A DNA stretch of 64,000 bases, taken from assembly GCA_023101885.1 (NCBI GenBank), contig JALPQD010000405.1, positions 1-64,000 of the forward strand, read 5' to 3'. The position numbers and the translations under genes were made by a program. This stretch comes from Typhlomys cinereus. Its lineage: Eukaryota; Chordata; Mammalia; Rodentia; Platacanthomyidae. The notes below the pieces were generated by a model, which was not told where the DNA came from, did not search any database, and worked only from the letters and a program-made list of their open reading frames with translations. Positions 36,088-45,700 of the stretch are shown in pieces (within the stretch, counting starts at the first letter, position 1; the number at the start of each line of letters is the position of its first letter).

Positions 36088-37195
36088 GCCTTTGTTTACC
36101 AAACCTGAAAATTCAGTTTGCATCCTAATTTAGAGAATTGCCCAGGATTAATTAGAAGAAGAGGGATTGGAGAGTAGAAAAAAATAATTAAATTATGCAA
36201 AATACATAAAGTGCTTATCACAATGCCTAACATATAATGACTTCTAGCTCAATTTGGGCACCTATCTTTATTATGACTTTTAGGATTCTTATAGTGTACT
36301 TTATTTGAATAATCCTTACTCTGCCTCACACATGACAGCTATAATGAGACAAATGAAAATTAAAATATTAAAGAATTATTTTACTGAAAATATTACAAAG
36401 TCATATTGTCCAAAGATGGAGTGAGACTGTTGTAGTTTAGGGGAAAGACTACATTGGACTTCCATTATCGAGGATCTTCTCCTTTGGAAGGAGAGTCAGG
36501 CTTGTTTAGTGTAGCTATGAATGTAGAACTCATCACAGTAAATGACTATAGATTCCAATAGTCAATAGAAGGAATGATTTCCGTCAGAACTGTGAGAAGG
36601 CGAAAAGGCTGTCTGAAAGGTGGTAAATTTCCTGTCTGTGGAGATGCTGACATCTGAACGACCATATGTCATAGGGGTCGTCTTGCTGTGGAGTGAGGGA
36701 TACTTAAAGCATTAGTTAAACGTCTACATTGGTTTATAGTTCCACACTCCTTCAATCTCGAGATTCTCTAATTCTGTAAGAATGAAGAAGATAAAGATAA
36801 GAAAGAAGGGCTAGAAGCACTGTCAGAGAATGGAAAATAAATAAGTAAAAAGAAAACCCACTTTCTTTCTCATAAATATGTACAAATGCTACGTGAACCA
36901 ACAAAAAAGAGGTGAGAAATGCAGGAAGATAGCCGGCCCCATTTCCTCTCTGCTCTCCTTTCCTCCTGGGTGGTATGGTATTTATAAAGGCCCACCGGGT
37001 CAGTTTGGGATGGACGTAAGACTGCGTGTTTTGAACGTGTCTTTGTGAAAATTGTAAAGCAGATTCTCTTCCTCTAGCAGAGGCACGAAATGAAGAACGA
37101 AGACAATGTGAGCTCAAACTTGTCTTCTCTGTTGGGCATCGTGTCGTAGTGGAAACCTGTGCAACTCTGGCTTTAATATTTGGGGACTTCAGGTT
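36088..37195. other. Unique AT-rich sequence
   Basis: No exon or classified repeat is recognised. The long minus-strand frame (36752-37288) runs into the TG tract and is a composition effect at that end. Confidence 0.45.
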
Positions 37196-37292
37196 GTAGG
37201 CATGTGTGCATGTATGATATGTGCACGTATGTGCACGTATGTGCATGTGTGTACACACATGTATGTGTGTGCATGTGTGTATGCACATGTGT
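37196..37292. repeat. TG/TGCACG variant repeat
   Basis: Units such as GTATGTGCAC (three in a row near 37218-37245) pass into TGTGTG and TGCATG variants. Confidence 0.9.
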
Positions 37293-38087
37293 AAAAATTC
37301 ATTTTGGTGTCACTTCCTGTTCAGCACGGTACCTGGTACGTCTTGAGGAAGGAGAGCTTGTCCCTGGACTCTGGGCAGTGCTTTAGCTCATGCTCCCCAC
37401 GAGAAACTAAGGCAGTTTTTGCAATTCTCCAGTTCTTAGAACTTGGAGGATGTCTTAAGCAACACGATTGTTTTACCCAAGAGTATATAGTGCAGTTCAA
37501 GGCAAAGTGACAGTTGTGTGGAAAGCACCATAGAAGGTTGGATCGATAAGGAAAAATATTTATGCATTTTGGTGACCAGCATACATTTTCTCCCCTTGAG
37601 TGTGTGAAAAATGTCTCAGATATTCCTCTGTAGCTTTCCTTTCTCTGTCATCTCCTAAGCCAGGGTTTAAACATGTAAGTTGCACCTGGGTAATAGAGAA
37701 TGATCTCCTCTGCTAGACACTGAATGTATGACCACTGAGGTGGAGCAAAGGGAATGATGGGAAGTCACACAGCTTTCTAGCTGCTTGGGCGCTAGAAGTT
37801 TCTGAGATGCTTGACTTTTGCTTCTGGGTATCCTTCCAGCTCTCTGACCACCTCCACTCCCCTCTAACCCCATTATCCTGTTATCTTTCTTGTGTTTTCT
37901 GGCTGTTAGTGCTGTCACGGATACAGTTTTGCTCGCCTCCAAGCACTTGCTCTAGCTGAAAATCTCGGGATGGTGGGCATGGAGAAATGCTACAACAGAC
38001 ATACAAATCAAAGATCTCCATGCTGGATGATGTATCATCTCCTGGCACAATTTCCTTTCCTAAATGGACAGAAATGCTGCTAGCCTG
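37293..38087. other. Unique sequence, no gene seen
   Basis: No exon with splice signals is recognised. Confidence 0.45.
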
Positions 38088-38290
38088 ACTTTTATTGAGC
38101 ATCAGGTGTTAGTGTTGTTGTGCTGAGTGCTTTATATACACGACCTCATTTAATTCCCACAACTCACCTAACATAAAGACTAAGATTATAAGAAAACTGA
38201 GGCTAATGGTAATTTTCTCATGGTAAGTGAGGAAGACTCAGAACCACTCCTAGGCTGCTCTGAAATCCACGTCCACACGTGTTCTGCTCA
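38088..38290 (+). mobile_element. MIR SINE
   Basis: 'gacttttattgagcatcagg', 'acgacctcatttaattccca' and 'agaaaactgaggctaatggt' follow the MIR consensus order. Confidence 0.75.
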
Positions 38291-38422
38291 GCTGTCTTTT
38301 ATTTGGACTTAATCAAATAACACACTGTGAAGACTTTTCCAGTGTTTCTTCAAATTATGAAATAGTCATGAGAGCTCGGAAGTGGATTTGGTTTGGTCTC
38401 TTTCCTGTGCCTGTCACCCTTC

Positions 38423-38514
38423 CCGTCGAGGAAGCCAAACTCTCCCACCGGCGTGCCAGGCTGCCCAACCCTCCGCGCGCGTGTGCGTGCCATCGTGACC
38501 TCGCAGAGCCCGCA
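38423..38514. promoter_or_regulatory. CpG cluster
   Basis: Twelve CpG dinucleotides in 92 bp, including CCGCGCGCG at 38473-38481, in a region that is otherwise AT-rich and CpG-poor. There is no SINE head or tail. It is too short for a standard CpG island and its function is unknown. Confidence 0.35.
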
Positions 38515-38644
38515 AGAGTCCTCCTAATATGAAAAATAAGGATGAGTTTGCAAGCTGTGATCATGTTTGTGAAAAAGCTTACACTCAACTAATTATAGGG
38601 GAGCCATGTCTTGCACTTGAAATTTTTTTCTTCACATGAGTGAA

Positions 38645-38649
38645 TATGT

Positions 38650-38681
<32 letters not shown>
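38645..38681. repeat. (GT)n microsatellite
   Basis: GT units adjacent to the 3' end of a minus-strand SINE, probably derived from its CA-rich tail. Confidence 0.95.
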
Positions 38682-38682
<1 letters not shown>

Positions 38683-38917
38683 CGTAAGAGGGCACTTGAG
38701 TGCGTGACCTGTGACCCAAAGTGACATTGGGAATCATCCTGGATTCCTTACTTTCTTACTACTTTGCTGTGGAGCCCCTGGAAGGCTCCACCTTCCAGGC
38801 CAGAAGTGCAGGCCACCGCCATTTCTGCCTAGAGCTTTTACTTGGAATCTGGGAATCCAAACTCAGGTCCTTTTGCTTGTGAGACAAAGACTTGAATCCT
38901 GAGCCATCTCCCCAGCC
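38682..38917 (-). mobile_element. B2-headed SINE, older member of the local family
   Basis: The minus strand begins 'gggctggggagatggctcag', has a B-box-like GACCTGAGTTTGGATTCCC and a body with 'ggcagaaatggcggtggcct' and 'gcacttctggcctggaaggt'. The same positions read 'ggcggaagcgggggcggcct' in the young copies at 24991 and 55431. Confidence 0.85.
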
Positions 38918-40846
38918 CGCATATAATATTTACATGGGACGTTAAAAAGCGACCCCCCCACTCCAGGGCCCAGAGCCTGGAAGCAACCCTGAGGGTCAGG
39001 GGTCTCCATCCTGTTTGTGAAATGTCTCTTGGACTCGCGGCTATCCAGCAAGTCCATTACTTACCCTGAAAATACCTGCCTGGGCTGTCATCAGCCAGGG
39101 AACAGCCTGGGGAACTTTTCATTTCCACTCCATTTTCCACACTCTTTCTAGCAGTTTACCTCCCACATCTGGAATCAATCCTGACCAGGAGCAAAGAGAC
39201 CGAACAGTCAGTCCCCTCCCACACAGCTTTTCTCCTAGGAGGAGAGAGAAAAACACAGACTCTTCTCTTCTAGAAGAAACTGGCCACAGGGCAATCTAAA
39301 TTGCTAATTTGTCTTTCCATGTTTAAGGGAACTCTATAACATTTTTTTTTTGCCATTCCAGACTAAAAATCGCATTTTAAAAACCAGATTTATTTATATT
39401 GTAAATGGCAAGAATGCATTAAGTGATATCAGTGTTCATTGTCCTTTCACATCTCTCCATAGATTTTATTGATACAGCATTAAACCATGATCTAAACATT
39501 AGATTTGATGCTGATTAGGAAGGTTTTTTTTTTTGTTTTTGTTTTTGTTTTTAGTTTTTGCTTTTTCTCTCTTGATATAATCTGGACTAACCTCATAAAC
39601 TTGTAAAATTGTTCAGAAGACAACTTCCATGTCATTCTGAAACAAATGCAGTTAACTAGGATATGCTTTTAGGAGGAGGGACTTTATTTTTATTAAGAAT
39701 AACTTTAGGAAAATTATTCATCCTCCTTAAAATATCAGTGAAAATAGTTTTCTGTGTATGAACGCAGAAAAAAGCCAATCTCTTAACCAGATAAAGTATA
39801 TCATTCTAGGGAAACGGCGAACCTGTCCTCAGTTTAAATCTATTGTATGTGTGTGTTTGTATGTTTATTAATTCTGAAGGAAACAACAATAAAAAATTCA
39901 AGATTCTCAAAATATATCTAGGTACAGCTCCTAGCATATGCAGACAGATTATCTATAAAGATGAAGTAAAACATCATCATGAAAATACCTTTACAAAATA
40001 AGAGAGACAAGCAGGGAGTGCTACTTAAGGAAAGGAGAAAGGCAGTTTCCTACGAGAGTCCAAAATTGTTTCGTTCTGCTCTCTTTAAAGTCATCGCACA
40101 TTTTTTAGTGATTTTCATGCCGACCTTGTGTCAGGTTTGTGCTAAGTCTGCTGTGCTCTGAGCACATGCATCAGGCGCTATGGAGTCACAATCGAGGGCC
40201 CAGGCCCTGCTCCATGCCTTTTTTATACAACTGGCCAATGCAATGCCCAGAGACACCTCTGAAAGATCAACTTGGCTTCCAGAGTAAGGGGCTTCAACGT
40301 GAACAGTGAGTCCTTTAAAAGGAGAACCGCCTTCCCATACAGGAAGGTAATGGGGGAGTAGGCCCATGCAGAGACTCCAGGCAAAAGAGAAGGCGAGCCC
40401 TAGGGAGTGATATCACACAGGAACGTAATGGGACGGACTGCAAACTTGCTAATTATTGGAGTTCTTAAACGCTCCGCAATTTAGATTCAGGCAAGAACAT
40501 TGCTCTTGTTTCTAAAAGAACAACATGCTGCTGTATACATGTAGTGCCAAAGTGATTTTCACCCACCCTCCCCCAACCTCAGCCCCTGTGCCCTGGCCCT
40601 CCTGCCACTGTGCCTGCCTAGGGTGCTTTGTTACTGTATGGGACATCTAGGAAAGATAAGGCTGTGCTTGATGACATCATATGTGTTGAGGCTGAGGCAT
40701 AAGGCCTCAGTCTGTGGATTTAATCTAAACCAAATGTTTTGGTATCCGGAGAACTCCAGGAATAGAAAAAAAAAAAATAGAAGTTTCACCTTTGCTCAAG
40801 TTCAAACAGGAATTCCAGAAGTTGAGAGAGTGATAGGAATGAAATA
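38918..40846. other. Unique sequence, no gene seen
   Basis: Contains a (TTTTTG)n/T-rich run at 39523-39559. No exon is recognised. Confidence 0.45.
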
Positions 40847-41421
40847 CAGAAAGAAAGAAAGAATAAAAAAGAGAAGAAAGAAAGAAGAAAAGAGAAGAAA
40901 GAGAAGAAAGAAGAGAAAGAAAGAAAGAAAGAAAAGAAAGAAAGAAGAAAAGAAAGAAAGAAAGAAAGAAAGAAAGAAAAAGAAAGAAAGAAAGAAAGAG
41001 AGAAAGAAAGGGAGGGAGGAGAAGAAGGAAGGAGGAAGGGGGAGGGAGGGAAAGGGAGGAGGAAAGAGGCGGGAGGGAGAGGGGGGAGGGAGAGAGGAGG
41101 GAGGGGAAGGAGAGAGGAGGGGAGGGAAGAGGGAAGGGAGAGAGGGGAGGGAGGAGGAAGGGGAGGAGGGAGGGAGGGAGAGAGGGAGAGGGAGGGGGGA
41201 AGGAGGAGGAGGAAGGGGGGGAAAGAAGAAGGAGGGAGAGAGGAGGGAGGGAGGAGGAGGGAGGGAGGGAGAGAGGGAGGGAGGGAGGGAGGAAGGGAGG
41301 GAGGAAGGGGAGGGAGGGAGGAAGGGGAGGGAGGGAGGAAGGGGAGGGAAAGGAGGGGAGGGAGGGGAGGGAGGGGGGAAGGAAGGAGGGAGGGAAGAAG
41401 GGAAGGAAGGGAGAAAAGAAA
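40847..41421. repeat. 575-bp polypurine tract (GAAA to GGA gradient)
   Basis: Almost only A and G on the plus strand. It begins with GAAA/AAGA units and turns into GGGA/GGA units from about 41000. The 220-269-codon frames in several phases are Lys/Arg/Glu/Gly- or Ser/Pro/Phe/Leu-rich composition artefacts. No SINE body was recognised beside it. Confidence 0.95.
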
Positions 41422-41479
41422 GCATATCCTGAATTGAATCAAAGGAAAGATACTTTGGCGTTTGCATTCACCTTCTCCC

Positions 41480-41540
41480 TTTCCCTCCTTTTTGTAAGTA
41501 CTTAGCACTCAGCAGATGTTCAATAAACAAATGTTTCTGG
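41480..41540 (+). mobile_element. L2/MIR 3' end fragment
   Basis: 'cttagcactcagcagatgtt' followed by CAATAAACAAATG resembles the terminal 'gcacatagtaggcgctcaat' phrase. Confidence 0.5.
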
Positions 41541-41589
41541 GTTGCAAAAAAATAGGCAAAGGTCAGCATAAGACTTGGCATCCATGCTG

Positions 41590-41720
41590 TTAGCACCAAG
41601 GTTCCCTCTGCCTCTTCTTAAGTTACCTGACATCTATGCCTGAATTTCCACATCTGCACAATGGAGCTAATACTAGTTGTGAGTATTACATAGGTCAAAG
41701 CACCTTTGGAACCAGCATGT
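41590..41720 (-). mobile_element. MIR SINE; donor of a 22-bp copy
   Basis: 'aagttacctgacatctatgc', 'ccacatctgcacaatggagc' and TAATACTAGTTGTGAGTATT are the complement of the MIR core. Positions 41666-41687 recur exactly at 42198-42219. Confidence 0.6.
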
Positions 41721-42059
41721 GTCTAATATGGAGACAACAGTTTTCTACATAACATTCACTGTCTCCTAGCACCTGTGCTACCTACCACCTGGTCCACTAC
41801 TTCCCCTCTGATGACCCCGGAGGTAGCAGCAGTGGCAATAGTGACAACCTCTTGAAGCCGGAAGAAAGATCAATATACACTTAGTCATGGTTCCAGTGAC
41901 CTCTCAGCATCTCCATATCTTAAGATTCCCTAAGTTCTCCCAAGCGGCGTTTCCAAAGAACCAAACTTGGCTCTCACTTACTGATACACTTAATTCTTTT
42001 GTCAACTGTATACTTGAAGATTAACTTGTCTATTCCCTTTCTAGTCCTTTACCTTTACC

Positions 42060-42102
42060 CCCTTTCTTTCTTTCTTTCTTTTTTTTTTTTTTTTTTTTTT
42101 TT
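42060..42102. repeat. (CTTT)n and poly(T)
   Basis: Four or five CTTT units followed by about 23 T. Confidence 0.95.
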
Positions 42103-42197
42103 GTCAGAGCATTTATCATTAGCTGGGTTGTTTTTTGGTCATTTGCCTATTTTTACTATACTGTACAATTTTCTGTGTCAGTTTTGGAGATTTTTAG

Positions 42198-42312
42198 GCT
42201 AATACTAGTTGTGAGTATTTTAATTTTTATAGTGAATCCCAGCAAAATTTGCCTAGAGTCACAGAGACTTTGGACTTTTAACTTTGAGAAATGCTGGAAC
42301 CATTAAGAATGT
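42198..42312. other. 115-bp composite templated insertion
   Basis: The first 22 bases (42198-42219) equal 41666-41687 in direct orientation. The next 95 (42218-42312) equal the reverse complement of 42927-43021 with no mismatch. The two pieces overlap by two T bases. At their other locations these sequences lie inside a MIR and a MaLR-like repeat respectively, so this site is the copy. It forms a perfect 95-bp inverted repeat with a 614-bp spacer. Confidence 0.85.
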
Positions 42313-42384
42313 TTAAGGTTTCATCACTTCTGACAGCGACAATGTGACATGGACCAGGGTTTTAGTACTTGAGTCTAGGGGACT

Positions 42385-42830
42385 GTCGTAGATAGAGAAC
42401 AGGTATCAACTTGATGATCGAGGGTTCCAGCTCTGGGCACATTTGTAGAGAATTAGTAGTTGAGTTAAGCCAAGAGCAAACCTGCAAGGATATTGTCTAC
42501 TTGATGGGGAACCCACCCATGACGGGTAGGACTAGTTCCTGAACAGGTCGATAAGATGGAGATAACTAGTTGAGAAAGTTGGCATCCTTCTGTATACCTG
42601 GCCAGACATGCTGTTCTGGCAAGTAAGGGTCATTCCTCTTTCAGCCATTACATAGAGATGGTGTGGCCAGTTCCCTAGGTCCTCAGGAAGGTTGGCATAC
42701 ACTATCCTGCCAACCTGAACAAAGCACTGTAACTGGACTCTCATGAGACAGAAAAAAAAAAAAACCTTGTTTCCCTTAGGTTGTTTTGTGGTGATTTTAT
42801 CAAAACAATGCAGACTAACTGCCACGGAGA
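42385..42830 (+). mobile_element. URR1-like hAT DNA transposon remnant, copy 2
   Basis: Aligns to 20276-20705 over its length: 'tatcaacttgatgatcgagg', 'tagttgagttaagccaagag', 'tacttgatggggaacccacc', 'ggccagacatgctgttctgg', and a 'ggtgattttatcaaaacaat' end. An A-run at 42751-42763 lies where the aataaacc motif of copy 1 occurs. It lies between the arms of the inverted repeat. Confidence 0.6.
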
Positions 42831-44330
42831 CACTTCAGAGCCTGACTATAATGCTCTGCCTCATGCCCATCCAAACTCATGCCCATCTTAAATGTGAATG
42901 TTTCCTGTCCATTTCTAAGACTCTCCACATTCTTAATGGTTCCAGCATTTCTCAAAGTTAAAAGTCCAAAGTCTCTGTGACTCTAGGCAAATTTTGCTGG
43001 GATTCACTATAAAAATTAAAAGAACAAGTCGCACATTTGCAAGACATACTGGCACAGGAAAAGAAAATTTCCACTCCCGAAGAAAAAAGTAAGAATAAAA
43101 AGGAATGGCCTGACCAGAGCAAGACTAAAACCATATGACACACAAACATTAAATCCACAGTTGGTGCCCAGTACTGATACACATGTTTCCTAGGGCTTAG
43201 GCAGCCCCGTCCCTGTGGCCTTATGACTGCAGCCATATAGCTGCTTTCTCAGATGGGCTGCTGCCTGCAGCTTCCCTCAGCAGATTGCCAGATGCAAGGC
43301 ATGGCTGACTTCCAGGGATCTCCATGGAAGCTTTGATTTCCCCCTCCGTAACCATAAGTAGGAACTGCAATCCTGCCACGCCCCCCCCCAGCTCAAGCTT
43401 TCCTTTGAAATCTTGGTTGAAGCTCTATGATCACATAACTCTGGCATTTGGTGTGGCTGCCAAAGCAGCACGTAGACAGTTTCAAGGTCTGCCACCAAAC
43501 ACATTCAGACTGTCGCTTCAACAACCTCTTGGAGACCTTCCCAGTTGAACATGGGTAAATGATTCTGGAGAAATCAATCCACAGATATCCTTCTGTGAGC
43601 AGAAAGCCCTGCAGCTCTTATGTCATAGGAAAGGCTGATACTTACATCTCTGAGCCAGTAACTGACAGATCTGCAAATTCCTCATGATGATCCCAGGGAA
43701 TCGTCCCTGAGGTCCCAGGGCACAGTGCGAGTCCCTTAGCGTCTAAAACATCTTGATGGCAACTCTTCTCATGTTTCTGTTCTTACCAAAGGGTAAATTT
43801 TCTGGATCTTTCTATTCTGCTGTTAGCTTCCAGTTCTCACAGTGAATCTTCTCCAGCCAGTCAAGCATGCCCTCGCCACAACCCACATGCTGTGCCATCC
43901 TTCTTCATCTTTAGGCGCTAGCTCATACAGAGCCTCAGCACATGAACATAACGCAGAGCCGTTCTTTGTGGGAATGTGCATGGATTGCTTCTAGTCCAGC
44001 CCCCAGTACGAGTTATATTTTCACTGGAAGTCTCATTGGCCTGGCATCTCCTGCCTATTTTTGTTTCTGCACTCTGATCTTCTGAACCCTTCCCAGGAGC
44101 ACCCAGTAGGTACTGCTTTTATAGCTTTTAAGACTTTCCTTGGATCTGCTTCTTTAGACATTTTCCAAATTCTTCCATTAAACCACCTGCAAAGGTTTCC
44201 CAGATACACTGTCATACTGAGTCACATCAATTTGGCCCCATCAGTCCATATTTTCAGGACCAATGTAGGTGGTGGACAAACCTTTAGTATGTCAACCTTC
44301 TAGGGACACTTGAAACCATGGCACTTTTCT
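42831..44330 (-). mobile_element. MaLR-type internal sequence, degenerate
   Basis: The plus-strand segment 'gcttaggcagccccgtccct' followed by GTGGCCTTATGACTGCAGCC and 'gcagcttccctcagcagatt' recalls the antisense internal region of mammalian MaLR elements. No coding capacity survives; the frames at 43277-43548 are by-products. The assignment is by motif memory only. Confidence 0.4.
42927..43021. repeat. Right arm (source) of the 95-bp perfect inverted repeat
   Basis: Exact reverse complement of 42218-42312. The match stops abruptly on both sides (42926 and 43022 differ from the partner). Confidence 0.95.
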
Positions 44331-44339
44331 GTTCATGAA

Positions 44340-44480
44340 ATACCCTTTTTATTGAACTTGTGCTTTTACTAGGGTAGTAATGCTCAAGAGAGCTCCTAGT
44401 GTGTGGGTCCACCACTATCACCCCAGTACACAGAACAGTGCTGGGCATGTCAAAGAATTTAATAAATCTATGTTACATGA
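44340..44480 (+). mobile_element. L2 LINE 3' end
   Basis: 'cagtacacagaacagtgctg' with GGCATGTCAAAGAATTTAATAAATCTATG matches the L2 terminal phrase 'agaacagtgcctggcacata ... caataaatatttg'. Confidence 0.6.
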
Positions 44481-44746
44481 CTAAAGGAGACCGATTTCTT
44501 CTGGCCCTGAGGTACAAGTCTCACTTTTTCAATTCTTTGGCAAATCGCAATCCTATAAATATGCAATTATTTCCATCGTGAAAGAAATTTTTTGGTTGTT
44601 GTTGCTGTTAATTTAGAAATACACCATCCATTTTCCTTTTCCCTATAAAGAATGACAAGGCTTCTTTTTCCCCAAAGTGTCCCCACACACTTCCACCAGA
44701 GCCACGAGATTGCTGTGAGATGTCATAAAGTTTATAATGAAAGTGA

Positions 44747-45039
44747 GGGGCTGGAGAAATAGCCCAGTGGCAAAAGCTTTTGCCTCTCAAGCAGAAAGAC
44801 CTGAGATCGCATCCCCAGATTCCATATAAAAATGTGCAGCAGATAAGGCGGTGCCTTAATTCCAGATGGAGCTTTGGAAGATGGAGCCTGGGAAACCCCA
44901 GAGCCAGTCATAAGATAGAGGAGCAATCCAGGGCGGTTCATCGTATCACTCTTGAAATACACACTCAAGTGTACTTCTACACACATACCGTCCATACATG
45001 TACTCCTGATCTCCACACACCCCATATACACATACATGA

Positions 45040-45040
<1 letters not shown>
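44747..45040 (+). mobile_element. B2-headed SINE, older member of the local family
   Basis: 'ggggctggagaaatagccca' head, B-box-like AGACCTGAGATCGCATCCCC, and a body sharing 'gatggagcctgg' and 'caatccaggg' with 38682-38917. It ends in CA/TA-rich sequence and a (GATA)n run. Confidence 0.8.
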
Positions 45041-45085
<45 letters not shown>

Positions 45086-45094
45086 GATAGATAA
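45041..45094. repeat. (GATA)n microsatellite
   Basis: About 12 GATA units at the 3' end of the SINE, probably grown from its tail. Confidence 0.97.
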
Positions 45095-45231
45095 AAGTAA
45101 GTTTCCAATTGTGATGCATTAAGGCCTAGGGTGTGATAAAACCTTTCCTCTGGTGGCTGAACAGTCTTCTTTCCACCATTCATGTTCTAATAAAATAAAA
45201 TGTCATATGGTTAACTTTAAGTCTGTGGTTT

Positions 45232-45310
45232 GGGGGCTGGATGCACAGTTCAGTGTAGAGTGCTTGCATATGCTCAAAGCCCTTGGTTCTACTCCTAGCA
45301 TGGAAACGTT
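45232..45310 (+). mobile_element. ID-type SINE
   Basis: 'gggctggatgcacagttcag' followed by TGTAGAGTGCTTGCATATGC and 'ggttctactcctagcatgg' is an ID-element head. Confidence 0.75.
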
Positions 45311-45574
45311 TCCTTGTTTCTTTTCTCTAGTTCAATTCTTCTGTACCTACATGGACCAGAACAGCTACACCAAAACACAGCTCTTTGGCAAAAGGATTAT
45401 GTGGTACTATTTTGAGAAACCATGGGCGTAGAAGAATGGGGAGATGTCTACAAACCCTACAAGCAGGCTAAGAGCTGTCAGGTGGGAAATGTACACCTAC
45501 AAAAATTCTCCACTTGTAAAGGAGTTTCCCTCTCTGCACCAGGAAGAGAAAGATAATGCTAAATCTCCAAGGTG

Positions 45575-45700
45575 TATTTTCATTTGCTTGTTTCTATAGA
45601 GAACTTTGCTATGTGGCTGTTCTTGAACTCTTGGTCTTTAGGATCTTGCTGCCTTAGCCCGCAGACAGGCCAGGACTGCAGGCCCAAGTCAATGTGACTA
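45575..45700 (-). mobile_element. B1 SINE, old
   Basis: 'ttgctatgtggctgttcttg' then AACTCTTGGTC and 'gatcttgctgccttagcccg' is the complement of B1. Confidence 0.6.

Noticed and set aside
40623..41508. Open frames of 221-269 codons in the purine tract.
   Set aside because: Low-complexity composition in every open phase, with no splice or start context.
42532..43548. Several 72-97-codon frames near the inverted repeat.
   Set aside because: They fall in URR1-like and MaLR-like repeats and overlap each other on both strands.
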